Source: Rhizophagus irregularis
Lineage: Eukaryota; Glomeromycota; Glomeromycetes; Glomerales; Glomeraceae
NCBI RefSeq assembly: GCF_026210795.1
Contig: NC_089448.1
Span: forward strand, 1,550,001-1,614,000
Reading direction: 5' to 3'
DNA length: 64,000 bases
Under the pieces are notes generated by a model. The model saw only the letters and a list, made by a program, of their open reading frames with translations, was not told the origin of the DNA and ran no database searches. How positions within the stretch are numbered: position 1 is the first letter of the stretch; the number at the start of each line of letters is the position of its first letter. Made by a program: the position numbers and the translations under genes. Below are positions 46,201-58,306 of this stretch, one piece after another.

Positions 46201-49200
46201 TAGTTAGTTTAAACTATATGTAAATATTATAACAATAAGTAATAATAAAATTAGATAAACAACTTACTCCCTATATTATTTAATAATGTTTTAAATAAAG
46301 AAATTAGTTAGTTTAAATTATATGTAAATATTATAACAATAAGTAATAATAGAATTAAATAAATAACTTATAACTTACAATCTATTAAAATAAAGAATTT
46401 AATTTGTTTAAATTATATATAAATTATATAATAAATAACTTGTAACTTACAATCTAGTATTAAATAAAGAAATTAGTCAGTTTAAATTATATGTAAATAA
46501 GTAATAATAGAATTACATAAATAACTTACTCCCTATATTATTTAATAATTTTTTAAATAAAGAAATTAGTTAGTTTAAATTATATGTAAATATTATATAA
46601 ATGTAATAATAGAATTACATAAATAACTTACTCCCTATATTATTTAGTAATTTTTTAAACAAAGAAATTAGTTAGTTTAAATTATATGTAAATATAATAT
46701 AAACAAGCAATATTAGAATTAAATAAATAACTTACAAACTATTAAATAAAGAAATTAGTTAGTTTAAATTATATGTAAATATTTATAACAATAAGTAATA
46801 ATAGAATTAAATAATAGCTTACAAACTATTAAATGTGAAAATTAGTTAGTTTAAATTATATGATAAATAGTAAGAATTAAATAAATAACTTACTCTCTAT
46901 ATTATTTAATAATTTTTTAAATAAAGAAATTAGTTAGTTTAAATTATAATTATATAAATAAGTAATAATAGAATTAAATAAATAACTTACTCCCTATATT
47001 ATTAATAATTTTTTAAATAAAGAAATTAGTTAGTTTAAATTATATGTAAATATTATATAAATGTAATAATAGAATTAAATAAATAACTTACACCCTATAT
47101 AATTAAATAATTTTTTAATTAAAGAAATTAGTTTAAAATATATAAATATTATATAAATAAGTAAATAAATAACTTAATAGCTTACGATCTATTAAATAAA
47201 GAAATTAGTTAGTTCAAATTATATATAAATATTATATAAATAAGTAATAATAGAATAAATAAATAACTTATAACTTACGATCTATTAAATAAAGTAATTA
47301 GTTAATTTAATTATAGGTAAATATTATATCAATAAGTAATAATAGAGCTAAATAAATAACTTATAACTTACGATCTATTAAATAAAGTAATTAGTTAATT
47401 TAAATTATATGCAAATATTATATAAATAAGCAATAATAGAATTAAATAAATAACTTATGGCTTACCAACTAAAATAAATTACAAAGTAGTTTTTTTAAAT
47501 AAGAAAATTACTTTGTTTAAATTATATGCAAATATCATATAAATAAGTAATAATAGAATTAAATAAATAAATTATAAGCTATAACTTACGAGCTATTAAA
47601 TAAAGAAATTAGTTAGTTTAAATTACTATATGTAAATATTATATAAATAAATAACTTACTCTCTATATTATTTAATAAAGAAATTAGTTAGTTTAAATTA
47701 TTTATAAAAAATATAAATAAGTAATAATAGAATTAAATAAATAACTAATAACTTACGATCTATTAAATAAAGAAATTAGTTAGTTTAAATTATAAGTAAA
47801 TATTATATAATAAGTAATAATAGAATTAAATAAATAACTATTAACTTACGACCTATAAAATAAAGATATTAGTTAATTTAAATTATATGCAAATAATATA
47901 TAAATAAGTAATAATAGAACTAAATAAATAACTAATAACTTACGATCTATAAAATAAAGAAATTAGTTAGTTTAAATATATGTAAATATTATATAAATAA
48001 GTAATAATAGAATTAGATAAATAACTTACTATCTATATAATCAAATGATTTTTTAATTAAAGAAATTAGTTTAAATTATATGTAAATATAATATAATAAG
48101 TAATAATAGAATTAAATAATAACTTACAAACTATTAAATGTAGAAATTAGTTAGTTTAAATTATATGTAAATATTATATAAATATGTAATTATAGAATTA
48201 AATAAATAACTTACTCTCTATATTATTAATAATTTTTAAATAAAGAAATTAGTTAATTTAAATTATATTTAAGTAATAATAGAATTAAATAAATAACTTA
48301 CTCCCTATTATTTATTAATTTTTTAAATAAAGAAATTAGTTAGTTTAAATTATATGTAAATTTTATATAAATGTATTAAATAAATAACTAATAACTTACG
48401 AACTGATAAATAAAAAATTAGTTAGTTTAAATATTATATAAATGAGTAATAATAGAATTAGATAAATAACTTAACTTAAATAAAAAAATTAGTTAAGTTA
48501 TATGTAGATATTATACAAATAAGTAAGAATAGATTTAAATAAATAACTATGACCTACCAACTAAAATAAAATTTTTTAATAAAGAAATTAGTTAGTTTAA
48601 ATTATATATAAATGATATATAAATATGTAATTATAGAATTGAATAAATAATCTACCCCCTATATTATTTAATAATTTTTTAAATAAAGAAATTAGTTCAT
48701 TTAAAATATATAAATATCGTATAAATAACTTGACAGAAACTTCAAGATCGTAGCGATAGCTTAATGCACAGTAACTGCATTATAAATTCCAGTCTGGAAT
48801 GTGTGGCAGATTATGCTGAATATATTAGCTTTAGAGTAAGGAGTGATGGTTAGTGGTTTAAGTGTCACATGATCATGTGCAAGCCTGAGGTTCAAAAACA
48901 CTATTTATCTGAGAGACGTGTTTTTTTTAGTGGTCCAAAACTTATTTGTCACCTGTTATTTGTTACTGATTTTGGTGTAACCTGTCACACATTTTTGGAT
49001 GTGCGTTATAAATACATAGTGACCACATTATGTAATCGTAAATAAATTATATATATGCAGTTAATGTGCATTAAGCCATCGCTATGATCTTAAAAAGAAG
49101 TAATAATAGAATTAAATAAACTACTTACTCCCTATATTATTTAATAATTTTTTAAATAAAGAATTCAAGTTATATATAAATAAGTAATAATAGAATTAAA

Positions 49201-51943
49201 TAAATAACTTATAACTTACAATCTATTATATAAAGAAATTAGTTAAGTTATATGTAAATATTTTATAAATAAGTAATAATATAGTTAAATAAATAACTTA
49301 CTCTCTATATTATTTAATAATTTTTAGATAAAGTAATTAGTTAGTTTAAATTATATAAAATATTGTATAAATAAGTAATAATAGAATTAAATAAATAACT
49401 AATAACTTACGATCTATTAAATAAAGTAATTAGTTAGTTTAAATATATGTAAATATTATATAAATAAGTAATAATAGAATTAGATAAATAACTTACTATC
49501 TATATTATTTAATAATTTTTTTAATAAAGAAATATATTAGTTTAAATTATATGAAATATTATATAATAAGTAATAATAGAATTAAATAATAACTTACAAA
49601 CTATTAAATATAGAAATTAGTTAGTTTAAATTATATGTAAATATTAGATAATAAGTAATAATAGAATTAAATAATAACTTACAAACTATTAAATATAAAA
49701 ATTAGTTAAGTTATATGTAAATATTATATAAATAAGTAATAATATAATTAAATAAATAGCTTACTCGCTATATTATTTAATAATTTTTTAAATAAAGTAA
49801 TTAGTTAGTTTTAATTATATGTAAATATTGTATAAATAATAAGTAATAATAGAATTATATAAATAACTAATAACTTACAATCTATTAAATAAAGAAATTA
49901 GTTAGTTTAAATCATATGTAAATATTATATAAATAAGTAATAATAGAATTAGATAAATAACTTACTATCTATATTATTTAATTATTTTTTTAATAAAGAA
50001 ATTAGTTAGTTTAAATTATATGTAAATATTATATAATAAGTAATAATAGAATTAAATAATAACTTACAAACTATTAAATAAAGAAATTAGTTAGTTTAAA
50101 TTATATGCAAATATTATATAATAAGTAATAATAGAATTAAATAATAACTTACAAACTATTAAATATAGAAATTAGTTAGTTTAAATTATGTGTAAATATT
50201 ATATAATAAGTAATAATCATCAAATAAATAACTTATGACCTACCAACTAAAATAAATTATAAAATAATTTTTTAAATAAAGAAATTAATTTAAATTATAT
50301 GTAATTATTATATAAATATGTAACCATAGAATTGAATAAATAACTTACTTGCTACATTATTTAATAATTTTTTAAATTAAGAAATTATTTATTTCAAATT
50401 ATATGTAAATATTACATAAATAAGTAATAATAGAACTAAATAAATAACTTACACCCTATATTATTTAATAATTTCAAATAAAGCAATTAGTTAGTTTAAA
50501 TTATATATAAATATCATATAAATTAGTAATAATAGAATTAAATAAATAACTTATAACTTACGATCTATTAAATAAAGAAATTAGTTAGTTCAAATTATGT
50601 GTAAATATTATGTAATAAGTAATAATAAACTCAAATAAATAACTTATGACCTACCAACTAAATTAAATTACAAAATAATTTTTTAAATAAAGAAGTTAGT
50701 TAGTTTAAATTATATGTAAATATTATATAAATATGTAATTATAGAATTGAATAAATAACTTACTCCCTATATTATTAAATAAAGAAATTAGTTGGCTCAA
50801 ATTATGTGTAAATATTACATAAATAAGTAATAATAGAATTAAATAAATAACTTACACCCTATATTATTTTATAATTTTTTAAAGAAAATAGTTAGTTTAA
50901 ATTATATATAGACATTATGTAAATAAGTAATAATAGAATTAAATAAACTACTTACTACTCCCTATATTATTTAATAAAGAAATTAGTTAGTTTAAATTAC
51001 ATGTAAATATTACAATAATTAAGTAGTAATAGAATTAAATAAACTACGTACTCCCTATATTATTTAATAAAGAAATTAGTTACTAGTTTAAATTACATGT
51101 AAATATTACATAAATAAGTAATAATAGAATTAAATAAACTACTTACTCCCTATATTATTTAATAATTTTTTAAATAAAGAAATTAGTTAGTTCAGTTATA
51201 CTGTATATAAATAAGTAATAATAGAATTAAATAAATAACTTACTTCCTATATTATTTAATAATTTTTTAAATGAAGAAATTGGTTAGTTTAAATAAGTAA
51301 TAATAAAGTTAAATAAATAACTTATGACTTACCAACTAAAACAAATTACAAAATAATTTTTTAAATAAAGAAATTAATTAGTTTATAAATGTTATATAAA
51401 TAAGTAATAATAATAGAATAAATAAATAACTTATGACTTACCAACTAAAACAAATTACAAAATAATTTTTTAAATAAAGAAATTAGTTAGTTTAAATTAT
51501 ATAAATAATAGAACTATGAATACCAATACCATATTATAACTTACACCCTATAGTATTATTAATTATTATTAATTAGTTAGGTATAAATATGATATAAATG
51601 TATTTACTGTAAGTTAACATATATTACTTACAATCTAGTTATTTAAATTAAGAATATAATTAGTTAAATTATATTAAAATATTAAACAAATAAATACAAT
51701 ATATATATTGTAACTTACCATCTGTAATATAATTAATTATTAAATAGTTATTTAAATAAAGAATTTAGTTATTTGAATGTTACGTAAAATAAATGAAGCA
51801 AATTATTAAAAATTTATATAACTGATAACTTACTAACTATAGTATTATTAATCATTAAATAAATTATTTAGTTATATGGAATACAATAAAAAATAATGAG
51901 TAATTGAGTAATTCATCATCATTCAATTATATAAACTTACGAG
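43269..51943 (-). CDS. candidate micro-exon array of the kinase gene (84 micro-exons)
   Basis: On the minus strand the motif TAG-NNN-GTAAG recurs 83 times between 51943 and 43418, and once as TTTTAG-A-GTAAG at 43336. Micro-exons in transcript order include 51943-51941, 51836-51834, 51721-51719, and so on to 43420-43418. At least 24 different trinucleotides occur, most often GGA, TTG, ATC, TTT and ATT. The site at 50956-50961 can be read as 6 nt. Intervening sequences are about 80-110 nt, each with an AACTAAC branch site. The 5' exons deliver phase 1, the array adds 3n+1 nt, and the kinase exon requires phase 2: the frame closes. No stop arises in phase 1. Whether the spliceosome recognises 3-nt exons here is unproven; a non-spliced intron minisatellite is the alternative. 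Confidence 0.5.
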
Positions 51944-51960
51944 CTAAAAAAATATTTAAT
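43320..51960 (-). repeat. tandem array of ~100-bp intron-like units
   Basis: About 85 imperfect copies of one unit occupy roughly 8.6 kb. On the plus strand a unit reads AATAATAGAATTAAATAAAT, AACTTAC, NNN, CTATATTATTTAATAATTTT, TAAATAAAGAAATTAGTTAG, TTTAAATTATATGTAAATAT. Units group into sub-types by the trinucleotide and its flank (tcc-CTATATTATTT, gat-CTATTAAAT, caa-CTAAAATAAATTACAAAAT). Units at about 44240, 44945 and 48475 have lost the donor or acceptor. A few donors vary (GTAGG at five sites, GTAAT at two), and acceptors are CAG at 45250, 48403 and 51722. One transposon-like insertion lies at 48744-49091. Confidence 0.95.
48744..49091. mobile_element. TIR element with tRNA-like promoter boxes inside the array
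   Basis: Inverted ends of about 37 bp (left from 48744, right to 49091; AAGATC-x-TAGCGAT-x-GCTTAATGCACA) bound 348 bp unrelated to the array. Inside are an A-box-like TGGTTAGTGG (48847-48856) and a B-box-like GGTTCAAAAAC (48889-48899) around the palindrome CACATGATCATGTG, suggesting tRNA-derived sequence. No target duplication was found because the flanks are themselves repetitive. Confidence 0.65.
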
Positions 51961-52080
51961 ATAATTTTTATATAATATAGTTAGTCTAAATTATATTTGC
52001 ATATTACATAAGGTATAATTATAGTTGGTATTTGAGTTGTTTATAAATAAAAATTTAATATTTTAGCTTGTTTGATATAC

Positions 52081-52448
52081 CTTTAGATTCCTTGGTATTA
52101 CTTCCTTCAAACTCCTCAATACTACTTCTTTCAAATTCTTCAGTGCCATTCCCCTCAAATTCTCTAGTGCCACTTTCTTCAAATCCTTCAATATTACTGG
52201 GAACTAGTTTTGTTATATTGCAAATTTGGTTTAATTATATTTGATTATTTACAATTAAATTTTTTTAATAAATAAAAATCTTTATATTTCATCTTTGTTT
52301 TGTATATTATATTTACCTTTAGGTTCCTTGATATTATACAAATCTAGTTTTATTATATTGCAAGTTTGTTTTAAAAATTTTGAATAATTTAATTTATATT
52401 ATTATATATTTATGCTATATGCTTACCTTCACCAATACATTGACCCAT
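52081..52448 (-). CDS. 5' exons of the kinase gene (M-G-Q-C start, octapeptide repeats)
   Basis: Three exons are predicted on the minus strand: 52448-52427 (22 nt, ATG to GAAG, donor GTAAGC), 52343-52317 (27 nt, acceptor AACTAG, donor GTAAAT) and 52203-52081 (123 nt, acceptor AACTAG, donor GTATAT). All junctions are phase 1 and the joined frame is open. The product begins M-G-Q-C-I-G-E, compatible with N-myristoylation at Gly2 and palmitoylation at Cys4, which would anchor the kinase to a membrane. Exon 3 encodes four octapeptide repeats of the form F-E-x-(S/N)-x-(T/I)-x-E. Exons 2 and 3 both end in K-E-(P/S)-K, hinting at exon duplication. The next coding sequence downstream in the same phase is the micro-exon array. 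Confidence 0.6.
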
Positions 52449-53540
52449 TACTATATTATTAAAATTTTCTCTCTAATTGGAAAAGATTAAATATCTTTTT
52501 TATATTTATTAAACGTCTTTATTAGTATAAATAAGGTAATAATATTTATGCAAAATGTATTATATGCAAAATGTTGATCACAACCACCGCATATATATGA
52601 CAAATCAAATTTATACATCCGGAATTTCGGAATGCAAATCTTATTGTTGCGTAAAATCGGATGAAAATTTCTAAATACATGATATATAGACTTAGTTACT
52701 TTACAATTTATTTAAAGTGCAAAGATAATTGTAAATATATCTGTATAATACATATAATACATTTTTTATTTTAAAATATATATAATTTAAAATCACGTGA
52801 TCACATCCAATTTTTCGCATGGGACTATTATCTTGAGAAAAAAAGAAAAAATAAATATTTTTTTTTCTTAAAATACATAAAATATAATCATTTATTTCAA
52901 GTTAGCTTGATAAAATTAATACTTAAGTAATGTAATTTTACACTTGTTGAACACTTAATTTTTTTAAGCCTATTTTATTTAGCCAAAATACTCTATGAAA
53001 TTGAAAATAAATATGGCACATAAGCAATATTAATACTTTTATTTCTCTTTGTTCCTGGTTGTTTTTTTTCATTTTTCTTTTATCATTTTTTATTTATTTG
53101 TTAAATTATTTTCTATCAACTTATTAGTACATTTTTCTTTATATTTTCATTGTCAGGTTTCTCTTTTGTATTGTTATTTTAGTTCATATTGAATAATAAA
53201 GTATAAATTTTATTCAATAATTTTTAAATAAATAATGCTTAAAATCATTATAGATGCATAACTTTACGGTTTAATATTATATTTATCAAATAAATTTTAT
53301 AATTTAAATAAAATGGTTTTTGTAAAAAAAATGTGTTTAACGGAAATTTTAAAAAATGCGTAACAAAAAATTTAAGAAAAACATGTTGTTTTTAATTTTT
53401 GACGCATTACGTCATATAGAATAATTATCACATGAGGTATGGTGGTTAAAATATCATCCGCAGTTCGGTGATATTTCAACCCCCACCCAACAACTATTAT
53501 TTAGTATTCACAGTGATAATTGTAAAATATAATTGTATCA
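52449..53540. other. spacer between kinase 5' end and F-box pseudogene
   Basis: AT-rich; it should contain the kinase promoter (minus strand) but no defined motif was recognised. An imperfect inverted repeat (GGTGG-TTAAAATATCA ... TGATATTTCAA-CCCCCACC) lies at about 53441-53488. Confidence 0.45.
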
Positions 53541-53605
53541 AAGTTTATGGTCGCACAGAATAATCTAATTTTGGAAAATTTGCCGGAGCTGATTCCGGTA
53601 TTTTA
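53541..53605 (+). promoter_or_regulatory. conserved upstream element of the F-box pseudogene
   Basis: TTTATGGTCGCACAGAATAA, then AATTTTGGAAAATTTG, then the perfect palindrome CCGGAGCTGATTCCGG (53583-53598), 161 bp before the ATG. It is better preserved than the coding region it precedes. Confidence 0.65.
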
Positions 53606-53758
53606 TTATGAAAATCACTAATAGATCATCGGCTTTGATTTTGATGCTGTTTTATTTATATTTTTTTTCTCTATTTCGCAATTATTTTATTGATGATACT
53701 TTTGAAAATATTTCACTCATAAAGATTATTTAAGCCGCTTTTTTGTTATTTGAATAAA

Positions 53759-55231
53759 ATGTCCAATCCCATTAAGGATACTATTTTCTTGATATTTGAA
53801 GAATTACAATTTAAAAGATGATCTTTTCATGTCTAATGGTTAATAGGTGTTGGTAAAAAATAGTGGTCCCAGTTTTATGGAGAAATCCTTGATCCTATAA
53901 CGGTATTAATTATAGAAAAAAAAGCTATTTATTCTTCTTGCTACATAGCTATTTGTTTGACGATATTAATAAATTCATAACAGAGAAAGGAATCCATTCG
54001 AATTCAATTGTAGTTAAAACGCTCTTGTTTAATTATTTATCCTTCTGCAGAAGTGTCAATGTAAATACTATAAATAGTATAATTTCTATTGGATCATCTC
54101 TAACTTATAATCAATTTTACTCTCTCTTACTGAGAAAATGTTCGGAATTGAAGTATTTTGATATGAGGATCAATTAAACATCAAATATTTTATTTCCAGA
54201 AGCTAAGGTTCGCCTTGAATCACTTTGAGGTAACACGTCTATTGATTCTTCATGATATTTTTATGGATTACCACGTTTTTGTCAAAACTTGTCATTTTTA
54301 ATAGACTCAAAACCTAATCATGGGATTGTTAAGTTAATTGAGGATCAGAAACATTTAAAGTATTTTGAATGGAGTAATTCTTTTGATGATTCTTTTAAGG
54401 ATGATGATCCTTATGAACAAATTCTTCTTGCACTAGAAAAAAATGTAGAAAGCCTCAATTATTTAAATATTTTCTTCCAAGATGTAGAGGACTATAAACA
54501 CACATTATTGCACGAGATACTGTACTTCCAAAATTTTATAAATTAAAAGTATTATTTGTTGGTGCTTCTTTTTGTTTTACTCTACAGCAATTAGAATAAT
54601 TGAAAATAAGTTTATTATGAACTTGAATTCCTTTATATAGATGCAAAAAACTGAATTTTATTCTAATATAATTGAAAATAGTGGAGGACGTCTTAAAATA
54701 ATTTTTATTCAAACCTTATGACATTATTTACTTTGGATTTAATGATGATGGCTTTAATAAGGATTTTCTCAATTTTATTCGTAAAGTTTATAAAAAGTAT
54801 CCTTCAATTGAATATTTGTCAATTTTAATTTTACCAACAAAGGATAATTTCATTGAACTTAAAAATTTATTAAAAAGATGTTAGAATTTAAAGTCATTAT
54901 TAATAGTTATATTAAATAGTAATTACAATGATACTTACGAAGACTATTTAGAATATGGGTATTAAAAATATTAATTAGATCGGCACCAACTAATTTTGAT
55001 TTGGTAGTGAATTCAAATTTTCTTTAGATATATTGGAGGAAATCTCAGAAAATTGGAGAGGTAGACGTGCACTTTCCATATTTACTATTGATTCTATTTA
55101 CATAGGAGAGGATTATACAAAAGTAATCAATGAATATAAAAGTAATAGGGTAATCAAAGATTTCGAATATTCGCGTTTTGATTATGGAATTAATTATTGC
55201 CATAGATGATCTGATTAGTAAATTATCTTAA
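53759..55231 (+). pseudogene. F-box family pseudogene, copy 3
   Basis: The sequence aligns along its whole length with the intact copies but is broken repeatedly. The segment after E-E-L-Q is rearranged near 53810-53822. TAA at 53854-53856 replaces a Cys codon and TGA at 53890-53892 replaces the Trp of N-P-W. Further frameshifts follow near 54165, 54225, 54530, 54600, 54650 and 54955. Open stretches survive only at 53938-54177 and 54289-54546. The final I-N-Y-C...D-D-L region and stop are still recognisable near 55190-55231. The ATG and upstream element are intact, so a truncated transcript is possible. Confidence 0.93.
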
Positions 55232-58100
55232 ACCTTTTTGGGCTTTTATATTTGCAAATACTGTATATTATCAAGAAATTTCTACTCTATGTACTTTTAT
55301 ATAAGTTTTACTGTATAAAAAATAGGAAAATTATTTTTGTATATAATTTTAGGTCAAACAATTTCATTGTCGTCATACTTTGAAAATGACAATTTTGGTA
55401 TTATCACATGTATTAGTCAACACATAAATGGATAAATAAATTTAATCGAATGAATTTTCATTCATTCCATTAAATGAATGAAGTTTCTTTCTTTTTTTAA
55501 AGAGAAATAAAGTATGCTTACAATATGACAATTATTTTCCTTTTTTTTGGATTTGAATTTTTATTAATGCAGATTAGAAGCTAATAAATTCTGGAAAATT
55601 CAAATAACGAACGAAATTGCTAAGTTCATCCAACTTCGAGTATATTACGTCATCCCATATATGGCAAAAAATTGGAGATCATCTTTTTTTACTTTCGTTA
55701 CAAGAAAAAATTTTTTAATGTTTTTCAAACTCCTGCTTAAAAATATCTGTTAGAGAGCCAAAGTTTCTGGTTTTTCAAATAAACTTTAAAAAAGTATAGT
55801 ATAAATATAGTTTACAACGAAAAACTACCATATGAAGTTAACAGTAGTTGCGAATTCTCTAAGGTAAGTTGCGAATTCTCTAATTAGATTAACTTTAAAT
55901 TAACTTAAAACTTGCGAAACTCTGAGACTTAATAATATAGTAATTAGTTAAATAATTTATATCAAAAAATTAGCAAGCATCATATTCAAATAAAAATTTT
56001 TACTAATACCATTTTATTTTTTTATTATCTTAAGCGTATATGTTCTTTTAAACTAAATACAAAATATTTCATGTGTTGTGAAGTAATAATTAGATTATTA
56101 TAATTTTATAATGAAATGGAAAGGCAAATAAATTAATTTAATAACCTTGAATTATATATTTGGCGTGGTATTTTCATTAAGTTTTGTCCATAAAAATATA
56201 TAGAAATATTAATAAATGGTTAAAATGTAGATAGGATGCATTATATTTATTATTTGAACGTATATTTAATAAAATTCATATGGTAGGTTGGGAAATATTT
56301 TATTTTTCCAAGAGTTTTCTCGTAAATTTCGTGGTCACGTGATCATATAAAATGATCGTCATATGGTCATATACAAATGATGACGTAATATACTGGACCC
56401 TTAAGTTCTTTTTATTTTTTTAAAAAATTTAAAAAAAAAGACATTTGACATTTTCTTTTTTTCTTTTTGTAGAATAACCGGCCAGGCTTCTGGGACGAGT
56501 TTCGTCGATAATCATAATTAAACTTTCGAAATTTCTTCCCTTATGTTATTTTTTTTTTGTAGTTTCTTTGGGAACAGCATTTTGAAGGACCTAAGTAAGT
56601 TTTTGAAAATGTCTCAATAACTTTCTTTAAAACGGTTTATTACATTTTTTTATAGAACTACCTTAAGGAATAGTACTATTATTGAGTACCATTGTAGACT
56701 ATATAGCATCCCTTAAATACACATTTAGATTGAAGATAAGTATGTTTTATATGCATGGTTCAACTTTATTTCAGAACCCGTGAGTTTTCGAATTTAAAAA
56801 ACAAGGAACATTTTTGCTAACGTCTATTTTATCTTGATAGTTATAATAACAAGAGTGTAAGTCCAAATGACTTTAAATATATTGTTTCTCCCATTGGAAA
56901 ATTGATGATCATGATGTTAAAGCAATTGAATCAGGTCGACAAAATATTTGTTGAAATTTGTATAATTTTTTTTTAAGTTATCTAAAAAAGAAGTCTCAAA
57001 AATTCCCCTCCCTTTTATGTCATATGACTTCATATAAAATCATGGGATTCAATAATTGATGAACGCGTCTTGCACTCTTAAAATTAAAAATGAATATTTA
57101 TTGTTATTATGTAAATTAAGTAGTTGAAAATTTTTACTTATTGTTTTATACATATATTAATTTAATAAATAATAATATTATTGTTACATAATTTTTTTAA
57201 ATAATAATTTTTAATTATTCAAATCATATGACTTTTCGTAGAGGTAGATTATATTTTTAATTTAATTTCCAATAAAAAAAGAGATCTTAGATAAAATCAT
57301 TCACACAATTTAATCTAAGAATTTTTTCTTTTTTTTTACGATCGTCTAACCTAATAAAAAAATTTTAATAAGTTATTTTATATGAACGATTATCAGAAAA
57401 CTATCAATGTAAAAATTACTACATAATTTAAATATGGCAAGAAAATTTATAATCTTTTAAATAACATTCATATTTTTTTTTAAACAAAACAATTCTATAG
57501 GATACTTTCTAAACAAAATAAGAGAATTTAGTACTTTTTATCGATTTTTATGCATTTATTTATTTACTTATTTTTTTGGTCTAGTTATAAATCGGAATAA
57601 TAAAATAATCTACTAATAAAAAAATTAATTTAGTTAGTGAAATCTATGCGAAGGTAAATAGAAAAATTCTTTGATCTGATAATTCAAATCTTAAACAATT
57701 TTTATTAACAAAAAAAAAAAATAAATAAAATACATGGAATAATAAAAAATTTTCAATTGTTTTTAATTTTTTTTTCAACTGCTAAAAGTAACCTCTTTTT
57801 TTGATCAACTTTTTAAAGTTAACTTGTAATTGCTATTTACTAACTTTTTTTAAAACTGGGAAAAACACTCTATCAGACAAATTTTGCAAATGAGAAAAAA
57901 TTATATTTGAATGCCTCTTGTTCGGCAGTCGTTAGGCCAGGTATTGAGACGTACAGTGCTGAACAAAAAGTAACGATACGTATATATATGTATAAAATTT
58001 TGTTTTTGACAATTCTCTTTAGAATGCCGATCTTCCATCGATTTAGACTTCCCTTTTTAGTATTCATATTATTTATTTTCGTTGTTGTGAAACACTATTG
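55232..58100. other. AT-rich region with splice-like blocks at 56450-56790
   Basis: Around 56450-56665 acceptor-like TTTCTTTTTGTAG, TTTTTTTTTGTAG and TTTTTTTATAG signals and a GTAAGTTTTTG donor enclose short blocks, but I could not assemble an open frame. No other gene was seen. Confidence 0.4.
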
Positions 58101-58170
58101 TATCAAAGCTTACGGTCGCACAGAATAATCTAATTTGGAAAATTTTCCGGAGCTCGATTCCGGTATTTTA
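58100..58170 (+). promoter_or_regulatory. conserved upstream element of F-box gene 4
   Basis: TTACGGTCGCACAGAATAAT, then AATTTGGAAAATTTT, then CCGGAGCTCGATTCCGG (58147-58163, spacer 7 rather than 6), 143 bp before the ATG. The segment TCGTTGTTGTGAAACA just upstream (about 58079-58094) is also shared with gene 1 (about 6600-6615). Confidence 0.65.
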
Positions 58171-58306
58171 TTACATAAATGAAATTCCCATTTTACTTAT
58201 ATCTCTACTTCGAAATTATTTTATTAATAATAGTCATAATATTTCTAAAAAATATTTCACTTTCAAAAGATTATTTTAAGCCTCTCTTTTGTTTTTTTTT
58301 AATAAA

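Noticed and set aside
43320-51960. CRISPR array
   Set aside because: The repeats are imperfect, have no unique 30-40 bp spacers and lie in an intron-rich eukaryotic context; the only variable part is three nucleotides.
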